Shown here in pieces: positions 15,423-24,497 of a DNA stretch of 64,000 bases. Origin of the DNA: Actinopolymorpha pittospori. Its GTDB lineage: Bacteria > Actinomycetota > Actinomycetes > Propionibacteriales > Actinopolymorphaceae. Numbering within the stretch: the stretch's first letter is position 1; each line of letters starts with the position of its first letter. The notes beneath the pieces are model-generated. The model worked only from the letters and a program-made list of their open reading frames with translations. It ran no database searches and was not told the DNA's origin. Made by a program: the position numbers and the translations under genes. The DNA lies in contig NZ_JADBEM010000001.1 in NCBI RefSeq assembly GCF_014873875.1, positions 8,680,001 through 8,744,000 on the forward strand, given 5' to 3'.

Positions 15423-18400
15423 TCACCGTGCCCGAACGGTTCCTCCGTCCCCGTGCCGTTGGGCGTACGGCACCTTGAGGTAGCCCGCCAGCCAGGGAGC
15501 TCCGAGTCGCTCCGTCGTCTGATCCACCCAGGAAGGCCATCCTGGCTCGATCCGGGAGATTCCGGCGACCTCCTCCAACGCCGACCGGTGGCCCATCCCG
15601 AAGATCGCGTCCTCCACGGCGCCGCTGGCGAGGATCTCCCTGCGGCGGGCGAGAACCGCGGCGAGCTGATCGTCGCCACTCGGCTGCTCCACCGTCGTAC
15701 GGTCGTGCAGTCTGATCAGCTTCGCGAGTTCGGGCCGAGGTCCGACGTCATGGCCGTTCGCGGCACCGGCACCATCGCCCGCACCGTCTCCCGCACCATC
15801 GCGGGCCGTCTGCGCGGCACCCTGCCGAAGCCGCCGGTAGACCATGTCCAGCTCGAACGCCCGCGCCAGCCACTGCGGCTCTTCGTACTCACAGGTGGGG
15901 AGGTCGCGGATTCGCGCCCGCATCGCGTCCGCGACGTGCGTCGCCAACGAGTCTGGTCTCATCCGGTCGGCGAGGAATCCGCTCCGGGCCGCGACCGCCT
16001 CGTCGGTCGCCACCGCGGCGGCGATCTTCACCACCCCCGCGGGACGAGCCTCGAGTTCGGCCCGCAACTCCTCCTGCAGGGTGGGGGTGGGGAGGTTCGT
16101 CAGGTGCGCGATGACCGCGAGCTCACCGAAGACCCGTAGGTCAGGGAACTCCTGGACGAGACGCTGACCGCGGACGTGGTCGGTGAGCGGCATGTCGTAG
16201 GTGTCGTAGAGGGCGGCACAGCGACCCGAGATCGGCGAGCTGACCAGCGCCGGACCACCGAGTTCGTGGTCGGCCGAGCGGCGTTCGCGTTCGGTACCGT
16301 CGGGCATCCGCACCAACACCGGGTTGTCCATGCCGTCGGTGAAGACCGCCGCCTCCCCCGGCGGCAGCGTCACGACGTACGCCGACTGCGCTTCGGACAG
16401 GTTCATCGTGGCACCCACGGCGTCGCGGTCGTCCCGGGCGGGAAGCCGATGGACGATCTTGACGGCGGTGTTCTTGATGACGTCCGGGATCAGCTTGGCG
16501 GGAATCTGTTCGGCGACGACGAGTCCCTCGCCGTAGGCGCGGATCTCGGCCAACAGCGCGGCGAACATCTCGACCGCGTGGGCCGCGGCGCCGCGGGTGT
16601 CGTCCGTACGGCGAAGCAGCCGGTGCGCCTCCTCGAACACCGTGAGGTGCCGCAGCGTCGCGTAGGCACCCGGGTCACGCCGCGCGGCGACGCGCAGGTG
16701 TTCGGTCAACGCGATCAGCACGGTCCCCATCAGGAACGCCTTGTCGCGGTCGTCGCCGACGTCCTCGATCTCCAGGACGACGTTGCGTTCGAGCAGTTTG
16801 CCGATGTCGATCCGGTGGCCGCCCTCCAGGAAGCGCCCGGTCGTCCCCAGCCGGAGGCTCGCCAACCGCACCTTGACGAAGCCGCGGACGTTGTCGGTGA
16901 TCTCCCTGCTGTAGCCGATCTGGTCGACGACCTCGATCGCGCAACGCTCGAGGTCGGCCAGGGTCGGGTAACGCGGCACGTGCCGGTCGTGGACGGCCTC
17001 ACCGAGGGCGACGTCCCAGCCCTGTTCGACGTACGCCTTGGTCAGCGCCGCCGAGAGCACCTGCGGAAATGGTTCGTCGGCGTCGAACGCCGCGAGGAAC
17101 AGCGCGCGTACGAGGTCCAGGTGCGTCTGCAACGGAAAGCCCTCGATCGGACGCAGCGGGTCGATCCCCGCGGGCATCGTCGACGGATCGCCCGGACGGA
17201 TCACGACGACGGCGGGTTCGGCGTGCTCCGCCGCGGCCCGTTCTTCCGCGGAAGAACTCAGTCGGGCGGCCATCAGGCGGTACTCCGCCTTGGCGGGCTC
17301 GACCACCAGCCATAGAACTCCCGCGGCGGACGCCTGCTCCAGCAGGGCACGCACCGTCTGGGACTTGCCCGCGCCGGTGGCACCACAGACGAAGGTGTGG
17401 CGGTTCAGGCTGCCCAGTGGTAGCGACATCGCACCCGCCACGCGCCGCTGCCGGTCGAGGACGTCGCCGAGCCGAACCCCGGCCCGCGCACCGGAGGCGT
17501 CGTGCTCTGGATCGACGAGGCGCTCCGGCGTGACGTCGAACCCCGACGGAAGCGTCAGGCGCACCCCTGGGATCTCGGTCGCCGGAGGCCTGGTCAGGGC
17601 GGCGAGCAGGCGGGACCCAGCGAGGTCGCCGTCCTCCACGGCGAGGACGGCGTCCGGGCTCCCGTAGTCCGGGCCCGGCACGAGCGTGTAGGAGTGACCG
17701 TCGAGGTCGATCGAGGCGACGACCAGTCCGGCCAGGGAGCGAGCCGCCACCTCGTCGGAACCGCCCACCAAGACCCTGGCCCGCCACAGACCGTAACTCT
17801 CGGCGGATCGCAACTCACGGTGCCAGGCTCGGGCACGGTCGTGCGCCACGGCGTGATCGGGTGAGGACTCGGCCCGTGACCTGGACTGCCGGGCGGAGTC
17901 GGCCACCTCGGAGATCACCGGCAGGAACTCCGGCACCGGAACCCGCGTGGCGAGGACCGCCAGCGCGAACGGTGCCTCCCACACACCCAGCAGCACCGAT
18001 TCGAGCGAGGCGGAGAGCGCGCTCGACGGGCCGGAAGGACGACGTTCGCCGTCGGTGTTGGCGAGCAGGCCGTCGTGACGGACCGAGACCGACGTCCACT
18101 TCCGGAGCGTCGTCAGTCGGGTGCGCAACTCGCCGTTGCGCAGCGAGGACGTCCCCGCGCCGGGCGGCACGGGCGCCGCACCCGCCGCGATGATCTCGAC
18201 CGGCGCGCCAGGTGCGGGTCGTCGCCAGATCCAGGCGAGCGGCGGTGTCGTCGGTGTGTGGAACGCCGCCGTCAGAGCCGCGAGCCGCTGTGGTGCGCCC
18301 TCGTCCGTGCGGTCGCCAGGCGGTCCTGACAGCTCACCGTTTCCTCGGCGGGTCTGGCCGACGTCGTGCCGCGGTACCTCCATCACCTGGTCCGCGTCTG

Positions 18401-18428
18401 TGGTGCCGAGCCACTCCCACACGCGCAC
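15423..18428 (-). CDS. HerA/DUF87-type P-loop ATPase, large
   Basis: 1001 residues from GTG 18428, preceded by GGAGG with 7-base spacing; the frame is open to 19154 but that extension looks non-coding. An N-terminal ~330-residue part of unknown fold is followed by a HerA-like ATPase: Walker A CGATGAGKSQT (G349-S356), Walker-B-like HLTVFEEAHRLLRR near 595, and PAKLIPDVIKNTAVKIVHRL with LPARDDRDAVGATM, as in HerA/FtsK-like DNA or protein pumps. The C-terminal ~250 residues include an Asp/Gly/Ala repeat (GAGDGAGDGAG). No NurA, SIR2 or other nuclease gene is adjacent. A role in DNA processing or defence is possible but not shown. Confidence 0.8.
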   Translation of the reverse strand: MRVWEWLGTTDADQVMEVPRHDVGQTRRGNGELSGPPGDRTDEGAPQRLAALTAAFHTPTTPPLAWIWRRPAPGAPVEIIAAGAAPVPPGAGTSSLRNGELRTRLTTLRKWTSVSVRHDGLLANTDGERRPSGPSSALSASLESVLLGVWEAPFALAVLATRVPVPEFLPVISEVADSARQSRSRAESSPDHAVAHDRARAWHRELRSAESYGLWRARVLVGGSDEVAARSLAGLVVASIDLDGHSYTLVPGPDYGSPDAVLAVEDGDLAGSRLLAALTRPPATEIPGVRLTLPSGFDVTPERLVDPEHDASGARAGVRLGDVLDRQRRVAGAMSLPLGSLNRHTFVCGATGAGKSQTVRALLEQASAAGVLWLVVEPAKAEYRLMAARLSSSAEERAAAEHAEPAVVVIRPGDPSTMPAGIDPLRPIEGFPLQTHLDLVRALFLAAFDADEPFPQVLSAALTKAYVEQGWDVALGEAVHDRHVPRYPTLADLERCAIEVVDQIGYSREITDNVRGFVKVRLASLRLGTTGRFLEGGHRIDIGKLLERNVVLEIEDVGDDRDKAFLMGTVLIALTEHLRVAARRDPGAYATLRHLTVFEEAHRLLRRTDDTRGAAAHAVEMFAALLAEIRAYGEGLVVAEQIPAKLIPDVIKNTAVKIVHRLPARDDRDAVGATMNLSEAQSAYVVTLPPGEAAVFTDGMDNPVLVRMPDGTERERRSADHELGGPALVSSPISGRCAALYDTYDMPLTDHVRGQRLVQEFPDLRVFGELAVIAHLTNLPTPTLQEELRAELEARPAGVVKIAAAVATDEAVAARSGFLADRMRPDSLATHVADAMRARIRDLPTCEYEEPQWLARAFELDMVYRRLRQGAAQTARDGAGDGAGDGAGAANGHDVGPRPELAKLIRLHDRTTVEQPSGDDQLAAVLARRREILASGAVEDAIFGMGHRSALEEVAGISRIEPGWPSWVDQTTERLGAPWLAGYLKVPYAQRHGDGGTVRAR
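17240..17257. repeat. 18-bp palindrome GTTCTTCCGCGGAAGAAC inside the ATPase gene
   Basis: Exact copy of the core of the 13457-13486 palindrome, 3.8 kb away, lying in the coding region of the HerA-like gene, where it encodes SSSAEE. Two exact 18-bp palindromes so close are unlikely by chance and suggest a dispersed repeat or binding site. Confidence 0.8.
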
Positions 18429-18716
18429 GTCCCCTCCTCCACGTCGCGGTCCGGCCGCGGCCGCACGCGTCACGGCCGTACGCGTGATCGGGTCGACAGG
18501 TCGAAAGAGATTGCCTGTCAACGAGACAAACTGACGGTACGACAGGTGATCCGAGGCCGACGCACGATCGCGATCATGGATCGTAGCGGCTTTCCGCTCG
18601 CGTCGTCCGGGTCCGAAAGCCCCCGGAAGTGCCTGTGCGCGACCAACTGAAATCTCTCCGCCGCGAGGGCGCGCCTGCCGTGGCCGAGATCGATCGCGGG
18701 TGGCACGATAGGCGCC
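18429..18716. other. Divergent gap before the ATPase gene, no gene seen
   Basis: The stretch 18490-18600 is less GC-rich than the flanks (for example TTGCCTGTCAACGAGACAAACTGACGG in pieces) and likely holds the promoter of the minus-strand ATPase gene. No convincing box pair or ORF was found. Confidence 0.3.
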
Positions 18717-18923
18717 ATGGCGGCTTACCTCCTGCTCCCCACCGGCGCGGGGCTCACCCTCGCCGACGTCGAGGCCTGGGCTTCCAGGGCTCGCACGCTC
18801 GGCGCAACTGACGAAGCCCCGGTCCACGTCGGAGAGCCGCCACTCGCGGCGGGCGAGGACGACGGCACCGTCACGCTCAGCGTGGCGGTCACCGTGACCC
18901 GCACGGTGCTTCCCGGCGCCTGA
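18717..18923 (+). CDS. Small hypothetical protein
   Basis: 68 residues: MAAYLLLPTGAGLTLADVEA, then a helix-like AWASRARTLGATDEAP and a strand VTLSVAVTVTRTVLPGA. No membrane helix and no recognised family. The only upstream purine signal is GATAGG four bases before the ATG. Amphipathic structure and lack of interruption argue for a real gene, but the short length leaves doubt. It is divergent from the ATPase gene and 272 bases ahead of the sulfatase gene. Confidence 0.4.
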   Translation: MAAYLLLPTGAGLTLADVEAWASRARTLGATDEAPVHVGEPPLAAGEDDGTVTLSVAVTVTRTVLPGA

Positions 18924-18966
18924 GCCAGCGCAACCAACCGTTGACGCCGCACCGCGCGTCCGGACA

Positions 18967-19019
18967 CATTGACGCGACTGTATCGACCCGACATTGACCC
19001 GGCATTGACCCGACTGTCG
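18967..19019 (+). repeat. CATTGACCCG-type repeats before the sulfatase gene
   Basis: CATTGAC occurs at 18967, 18992 and 19003, followed by GCGACTGTATCG, CCGGCATT and CCGACTGTCG. The first and third copies share CATTGACSCGACTGT. The cluster is 180-230 bases upstream of the sulfatase ATG, so it may be a regulator site or a promoter with several TTGAC boxes. Confidence 0.45.
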
Positions 19020-19195
19020 TCGTCCCGTTCTTCGCCGGTGCCTGCTCTTCGAGACGCCCACCCGGCCTCGGCACCGCCGCACCTCACCTCGAGCACGCCT
19101 CGGGTCGGCCGTAGGTTGGTCGACCAGGAGGACGTCACGCTGGTGGCACCTCACGGCCGCCGCCTCGGTGCCGCCACCGACAGGAAGGTCCGACC

Positions 19196-20632
19196 ATGCC
19201 CGACGCAGCGACCGGCCGCCCGGCCCGCCGCCCCAACGTCGTCGTCGTGTTCACCGACCAGCAGCGCTGGGACACCACCGGCGTCCACGGCAACCCGCTC
19301 GACCTCACGCCGAACTTCGACGCGATGGCACGCTCCGGCACCCATGTCGTCCAGGCCATCACCCCGCAGCCGGTCTGCGCGCCCGCACGCGCGGCCATCC
19401 AGACCGGCCGCTACCCCACGACGACGGGTGTCCACCGCAACGGCCGGACGCTGCCGGAGGACGGCCCGACCCTCGCCACGTGTTTCCGCGACGCGGGCTA
19501 CGCCACCGGCTACATCGGGAAGTGGCACCTCGCTGGCGCCGAGCCCGTCCCACCGGAGCAGCGCGGCGGCTATGAGTCCTGGCTCGGCGCCAATGTGCTG
19601 GAGTTCGTCTCCGACGCCTACCGCACCGTGATGTTCGACGAGGCCGGCGAGCCGGTGCTGCTGCCGGGCTACCGGTCGGACGCGTTGTTCGACGCGGCGA
19701 TCCGGTTCGTCGCCGACCACACCGAGCCGGACGGCTCCCCCGCCGAACGGCCGTTCTTCCTGTTCCTGTCGCTGATCGAGCCGCACCACCAGAACGAGGT
19801 CGACACCTATCCCGCACCGAAGGGATACGCCGAGCGATACCAGGGCCGCTGGCTGCCGCCCGACCTGGCCACGCTGTCGGCCGAGGGAGGCACGGCCCAC
19901 CGGCATCTCGGCGGCTACTGCGGACAGGTGCGCCGGGTGGACGAGGGGCTCGGGCGGCTGGTCGACGCGCTGCGCACCCTCGACCTGCTCGACGACACGA
20001 TCCTTGCGTTCACCTCCGACCACGGCAGCCACTTCAAGACCCGCAACGATGAGTACAAGCGTTCCTGCCACGACAGTTCCGTCCGGGTGCCGCTGGCGCT
20101 GCGCGGCCCGGGCTTCGACTCCGGCGGCGCCCTGAACCATCCGGTGAGCACGATCGACCTGCCCGCGACACTGCTGGACGCGGCCGGGATCGAGGTGCCC
20201 GCGGCGATGCAGGGCCGCTCCTTCCTCCCGCTCGTCCGCGACCCCGACGCCGAGTGGCCCACGGAGGTGTTCGTCCAGGTCAGCGAGTCGGAGGTCGGGC
20301 GGGCGATCCGCACGTCCCGGTGGAAGTACTACGCCGTCGACCCGGACGCCCACCCGTGGGACGACCTGGCCGGCAGCCGCTATGTCGAGACCGCGTTGTA
20401 CGACCTCGCCAACGACCCCTACGAGCTGGTCAACCTCGCCGGGATGGCCTCGCACCGCGCCGTCGCCGAGCGGCTGCGGGCCCGGCTCCTCGCCCGGATC
20501 GTCGCCGCCGGTGAGGCCGAGCCGGTGATCGAGCCGGCACCCGAGGTACCGAGCGGCGCCCAACGTCGGGTCGACCCGGCGGTGCACGACGGTCGCTGGA
20601 CGCCGGTGCGCTTCGGACACCAACACAGGTAG
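19196..20632 (+). CDS. Formylglycine-dependent sulfatase
   Basis: 478 residues. The N-terminus RPNVVVVFTDQQRWDTTGVH supplies the metal-binding Asp pair. Cys61 in VCAPARAAIQTGRYPTTTG is the CxPxR signature; the cysteine is converted to formylglycine by an FGE enzyme not in this window. GKWHLAG, EPHHQNEVD and TSDHGSHFKTR supply further metal and substrate ligands. There is no signal peptide, so it is probably cytoplasmic or acts on imported sulfate esters. The substrate cannot be told. AGGAAGG lies 7-8 bases before the ATG. Monocistronic, convergent with the DinB/ankyrin gene. Confidence 0.93.
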   Translation: MPDAATGRPARRPNVVVVFTDQQRWDTTGVHGNPLDLTPNFDAMARSGTHVVQAITPQPVCAPARAAIQTGRYPTTTGVHRNGRTLPEDGPTLATCFRDAGYATGYIGKWHLAGAEPVPPEQRGGYESWLGANVLEFVSDAYRTVMFDEAGEPVLLPGYRSDALFDAAIRFVADHTEPDGSPAERPFFLFLSLIEPHHQNEVDTYPAPKGYAERYQGRWLPPDLATLSAEGGTAHRHLGGYCGQVRRVDEGLGRLVDALRTLDLLDDTILAFTSDHGSHFKTRNDEYKRSCHDSSVRVPLALRGPGFDSGGALNHPVSTIDLPATLLDAAGIEVPAAMQGRSFLPLVRDPDAEWPTEVFVQVSESEVGRAIRTSRWKYYAVDPDAHPWDDLAGSRYVETALYDLANDPYELVNLAGMASHRAVAERLRARLLARIVAAGEAEPVIEPAPEVPSGAQRRVDPAVHDGRWTPVRFGHQHR

Positions 20633-20685
20633 GGAGAACGCGCGTACCCCCCACGACTCCGCCGTGGATCAGGGGATCAGGGCGA

Positions 20686-21606
20686 TCAGGGCTGGCGGGC
20701 CGGGAGGGAGGACAGGTACGCCGCGGCCTCCTCCTGGTGGAGGAACTCCGCCCACCCGAGCGGGGTGGCCTGGAACGTCGGGTCCCGGCGGTCCAGGTCG
20801 GCTCCGAGCGTGACGAGCCTGCGTAGGACGTCGAGTTCGCCCGCACCCGCGGCGTAGTGGAGCGGAGAGGGTGCGGACGAAGGTGTCGGGGCGTCGACGC
20901 CGAAGCCGAGATCGAGGAGCAGGAGTACGGCGTCCCAGCGCTGCCGGGAGGCCGCCTGCGACACGAGTGCGGGATGTTCGGCCATGGTCCGCGCGATGAT
21001 CCCCGGCGTCCGCTCCTGGATCGTGCGCGCCTCGTCGTGGTCACCCCGCAGGCAGGCGTCGACGAAGGCGCTCCTGGGCCGGCTCGCCCGGAACAGGTCG
21101 CGGACGACTCCGATCTCCGCTCCGTGGTGGATCAGCTCGTCGAGGATGTGGAGCGCGAACGCCGAGCCGTCCTGCTCGCCGTAGGGCCCGGCGATCTTGC
21201 CCATGGGCCGCGCCAGCGCCTCCTCGTCCAGCGCGTCGAGGCGTCGTCGCCAGCTCGCGTGCGCGTGCTCCAGCGCGGCGAGCGCCGCCTTCGCGTCGAC
21301 CTGCGGCGGGCCGGGTTCCTCTCCGGCCAGCGGGGTCAGCCCGAACCAGGTGGCGGTCCGTTCGGCACCGAGGACGTCGGTCACGTGCGCGATCCGCCAG
21401 GCGAGCGTGGTGAACGGCGGCGGCTCGAGCGGCAGCACCGAGGAGTCCACGGCGACGGAACCGTCCTCGTGACGCCGGATGGTCCAGCTGTCCGGGACCG
21501 GCTCCCAGAGGTACTCCTCGTCGGTGAGGCCGGCGAGGCGGTTCCAGAGCCGTTCCCAGGCGAAATCGGACAGTTCGAGCAGATGGGGTTTCATCTCCCT
21601 GGTCAT
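20686..21606 (-). CDS. DinB-like protein with C-terminal ankyrin repeats
   Basis: 306 residues from ATG 21606 (ATG 21594 is an alternative). Residues ~1-165 are a DinB_2-type four-helix bundle: LLELSDFAWERLWNRLAGLT, WEPVPDSWTIRR, LAWRIAHVTDVLG and LHILDELIHHGAEIG, the last holding the usual second His. Residues ~215-300 are ankyrin-like (SPLHYAAGAGELDVLRRLVT, ATPLGWAEFLHQEEAAAYL). DinB bundles bind metal and often use thiols such as mycothiol or bacillithiol; the reaction is unknown. It diverges from a WYL regulator 64 bp away, which probably controls it. Confidence 0.85.
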   Translation of the reverse strand: MTREMKPHLLELSDFAWERLWNRLAGLTDEEYLWEPVPDSWTIRRHEDGSVAVDSSVLPLEPPPFTTLAWRIAHVTDVLGAERTATWFGLTPLAGEEPGPPQVDAKAALAALEHAHASWRRRLDALDEEALARPMGKIAGPYGEQDGSAFALHILDELIHHGAEIGVVRDLFRASRPRSAFVDACLRGDHDEARTIQERTPGIIARTMAEHPALVSQAASRQRWDAVLLLLDLGFGVDAPTPSSAPSPLHYAAGAGELDVLRRLVTLGADLDRRDPTFQATPLGWAEFLHQEEAAAYLSSLPARQP

Positions 21607-21670
21607 GGCAGCACGGTATGCCCGTTGCCGGACAGAATCGGTCCGCCATTCCTGGGAGAATCCCCTGGCA

Positions 21671-22702
21671 ATGGACACCGCCGACTCCGCCGACACCGCC
21701 GCGCGCCTGCTCCGGCTGCTCTCGCTCCTCCAGACCCGTCCGCAGTGGACGGGCGAGGAGCTCGCCGCGCGGCTGGGGGTCACCACACGGACCCTGCGCC
21801 GCGACGTCACCCGACTCCGGTCCCTCGGCTACCCGATCGACGCGGCGCTCGGCGTCCATGGCGGCTACCACCTCGGCACCTCCGGCCGGCTCCCTCCACT
21901 GCTGCTGGACGACGACGAGGCGGTGGCGATCGCGGTCGGCCTGCGGGTCGCCACGACGACCACCGTGTCCGGGGTGGAGGACGCGGCGGTGGCCGCGCTG
22001 GCCAAGCTCGAACAGGTCCTTCCGGCCCGGCTGCGGGAGCGGGTGAGCGCGGTGCGGGCGAGCACGGACCAGCTGCCGGGGCCGAAGCTGCCGATGATCG
22101 ACGCGGAGGTCCTGGTGATGCTGGCCACCGGCTGCCGGCGTACCGAAGGGCTCCGGTTCTCCTACCGCGACCACCAGGGCCGCGAGACCGTCCGTTCCGT
22201 CGAGCCGCACCGGATCGTGCACACCGGCCGCCGGTGGTACCTCGTCGCCCGCGACCGCGACCGGGACGACTGGCGGACGTTCCGGATCGACCGCATCGCC
22301 AACCCGACCTTGACAGGCCAGCGGTACGCGTTGGCGGACCCGCCGGACGCCGCCGCGATGGTGGCGGAGGGTACGGGGATTACTCCGTGGGCCATCGAGG
22401 CGCGCATCCTGCTCCACCTCGACCTCGACCAGGCGCGACGGGACTTCCCCGCGACGGTCGGCGTGGTCGAGCCCGCTGGCGAGGGCGCCGCGCTGCTACG
22501 GGTCGCCGCGGGCGAGCTGGCTCCGCTGATCGACTTCGTCTGCCGGATCCGGTGCGACTTCGAGGTCCTGGCGCCGCCGGAGCTGCGGACGGCACTCGGC
22601 GAACTCGGGGCGAAACTCCTCCGCCGGCACGGGTCGGCGGTCCCGTGGGATCATGCTGACAGGCCAGCTGCGACGTGTTCCCGGCCAGCGGGACAAGGTT
22701 GA
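21671..22702 (+). CDS. YafY/WYL-domain transcriptional regulator
   Basis: 343 residues from ATG 21671. The N-terminal HTH_11 domain (LLRLLSLLQTRPQWTGEELA, RLGVTTRTLRRDVTRLRSLG) is followed by the WYL domain with LRFSYRDHQGRETVRSVEPH and RRWYLVARDRDRDDWRTFRI, then a WCX-like C-terminus. WYL proteins bind nucleotides, nucleic acids or other ligands and regulate nearby genes. Divergent from the DinB/ankyrin gene, the likely target. The frame is open upstream, but that part overlaps the divergent gene and is ignored. Confidence 0.9.
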   Translation: MDTADSADTAARLLRLLSLLQTRPQWTGEELAARLGVTTRTLRRDVTRLRSLGYPIDAALGVHGGYHLGTSGRLPPLLLDDDEAVAIAVGLRVATTTTVSGVEDAAVAALAKLEQVLPARLRERVSAVRASTDQLPGPKLPMIDAEVLVMLATGCRRTEGLRFSYRDHQGRETVRSVEPHRIVHTGRRWYLVARDRDRDDWRTFRIDRIANPTLTGQRYALADPPDAAAMVAEGTGITPWAIEARILLHLDLDQARRDFPATVGVVEPAGEGAALLRVAAGELAPLIDFVCRIRCDFEVLAPPELRTALGELGAKLLRRHGSAVPWDHADRPAATCSRPAGQG

Positions 22703-22745
22703 TACCGTCAGTTGCCGCCAACACCGAGATGTGGAGATCCCACCG

Positions 22746-24389
22746 ATGCTCGACCGCGCCGAAATCGACGCCCTCTTCCTCGTGGACCTGCCCGAACCGG
22801 CGTACTGGGAGCAGCAGTACCCGCCCCGGCAGCTGCCCGAGGGCGCGAAGGTGACGCGGCTCGGTCCCTCGCCCACGGGCTCCCCCCACGTCGGCCTGCT
22901 CTACGTCGCCACCATCGACAGGTCGGTCGCGGCCAACAGCGGCGGCACGTACCTCCTCCGGATCGAGGACACCGACCAGGCGCGGGAGGTGGAGGGCGCG
23001 CTCGACCAGTTCGAGCGGGCGTTCCGGTACTTTTCGGTCGAGCCGGACGAAGGCGAGGGAAACGGCGACTACGGCCCCTACTTCCAGTCGCAGCGGTCCC
23101 CGATCTACCTCAGCTACGTGCGTGACCTGCTGCGTCAGGACAAGGCCTACCTCTGCTTCGCCACGAAGGAGGAGCTGGCCGAGATCACCCAGGCGCAGCA
23201 GAAGGCGAAGCTGCCGACCGGCTACTACGGCCGCTGGGCGATCTGGCGCGACGCGTCCGAGGACGACATCCGCGCCAAGCTCGCCGCGGGCGCGCCGTTC
23301 GTCGTGAGGTTCCGTACGCCGACGCGCGTCGGGTCCCGGGTGCGCTTCGTCGACGCCATCCGCGGGCCGCTCTCGCACGAGGCCAACCGCAACGACGTCG
23401 TGATCCTCAAGTCCTCCGACCAGGAGCCACGGCTGCCGACCTACCACTTCGCGCACGCCGTCGACGACCACCTGATGCGGGTCAACCTGGTCATCCGGGG
23501 CGAGGAGTGGATCTCCTCGGTGCCGCTGCACCTCCAGCTGTTCGAGGCGCTCGGGTTCGAGCCTCCGGAGTACGCCCACATCGCTCCGCTGACCAAGCAG
23601 GACGGCGGCGGCAAGCGGAAGCTGTCCAAGCGCAAGGACCCCGAGTCCTCGGTCGACTTCTACATCGAGGCCGGCTATCCCGCCCCGCCGGTGCAGTACT
23701 ACCTGCGCGGACTCGCCAACGGCCGGCTCGCCGAGCTGCCGCTGGCCGAGGCGCTCGCGGCGCCGATCCGGCTCGAGGACTGCGGTGTGGCGGGTCCGTT
23801 GGTCGACGTCGTGAAGCTCGAGGACATCAGCGCCGACTACGTCGCGTCGCTGTCCGGTGAGACCATCCTGGCCGAGGTCGCCGGGTGGGCCGCCACCCAC
23901 GACCCCGAGCTGGTGGCGGTGCTGAACGACGAGCGCGACCTCGCGCTGCGGGCGCTCGCGGTCGAGCGGGACGGTGTCGAGAACCCCCGCAAGGACCTGC
24001 GCAAGTGGTCGGACTTCCGCTCGGCCTACGGCTTCTTCTTCCCGCGGCTGTTCCCGCTCGTGTCCGACCCCGCCGACGAGCGGCTCGGCAGCCTCGACCC
24101 GGCACTCGTGCGCACGCTCGCGGCGGAGTTCGCCGACACCTACCAGGACGTCGACGACGGGCAGGAGTGGTTCGGGCAGATCCGCGACCTCGCGGCACGC
24201 CACGGCTTCGCCAAGAACGCCAAGGAGTACAAGAAGGACCCGGACGCCTACCCCGGCTCCATCCGGGAGGCCGCCCAGGTGATCCGGGTCGCGCTCACCG
24301 GGTCGACCCGCAGCCCCGATCTCTTCTCGGTCGCCCGGGCTCTCGGAACCGACGAGGTACTCCGGCGGGTCCGCGCGCTCACCGCCTGA
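22746..24389 (+). CDS. gltX: Glutamate--tRNA ligase, Firmicutes-like type
   Basis: 547 residues. The class I signature is GPSPTGSPHVG (residues 40-50, the HIGH equivalent) and KLSKR (292-296, the KMSKS equivalent). The N-terminus YWEQQYPPRQLPEGAKVTRL and the stretch GYYGRWAIWRDASEDDIRAK resemble the GluRS subtype I know from Clostridia, which is longer than the usual ~490-residue actinobacterial GltX. It charges tRNA(Glu), or tRNA(Gln) if non-discriminating. Whether the genome holds a second, standard gltX cannot be seen. GTGGAG lies about 9 bases before the ATG. Confidence 0.88.
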   Translation: MLDRAEIDALFLVDLPEPAYWEQQYPPRQLPEGAKVTRLGPSPTGSPHVGLLYVATIDRSVAANSGGTYLLRIEDTDQAREVEGALDQFERAFRYFSVEPDEGEGNGDYGPYFQSQRSPIYLSYVRDLLRQDKAYLCFATKEELAEITQAQQKAKLPTGYYGRWAIWRDASEDDIRAKLAAGAPFVVRFRTPTRVGSRVRFVDAIRGPLSHEANRNDVVILKSSDQEPRLPTYHFAHAVDDHLMRVNLVIRGEEWISSVPLHLQLFEALGFEPPEYAHIAPLTKQDGGGKRKLSKRKDPESSVDFYIEAGYPAPPVQYYLRGLANGRLAELPLAEALAAPIRLEDCGVAGPLVDVVKLEDISADYVASLSGETILAEVAGWAATHDPELVAVLNDERDLALRALAVERDGVENPRKDLRKWSDFRSAYGFFFPRLFPLVSDPADERLGSLDPALVRTLAAEFADTYQDVDDGQEWFGQIRDLAARHGFAKNAKEYKKDPDAYPGSIREAAQVIRVALTGSTRSPDLFSVARALGTDEVLRRVRALTA

Positions 24390-24398
24390 CGCCGCCGC

Positions 24399-24442
24399 CC
24401 GGACCGTGGGTCCGGTGGTGTCATGGTCCGGACAGTGTCCGG
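24399..24442 (+). terminator. Two consecutive dyads after gltX
   Basis: CCGGACC-GTG-GGTCCGG (24399-24415) is a 7-bp hairpin 10 bases after the gltX stop. CCGGACA-G-TGTCCGG (24428-24442) is a second one. Neither has a U-tract. They may end gltX transcription, or the second may be an operator for the Nramp gene downstream. Confidence 0.4.
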
Positions 24443-24497
24443 TCCTGCAGCATCCGTCCCCGCGACCGGGTCCGGGTGGCACCATGCAGGCGTGGCC

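Noticed and set aside
18429..19154. 240-codon N-terminal extension of the HerA-like gene
   Set aside because: Low-complexity Arg/Gly translation overlapping the small plus-strand ORF; GTG 18428 has a strong GGAGG site.
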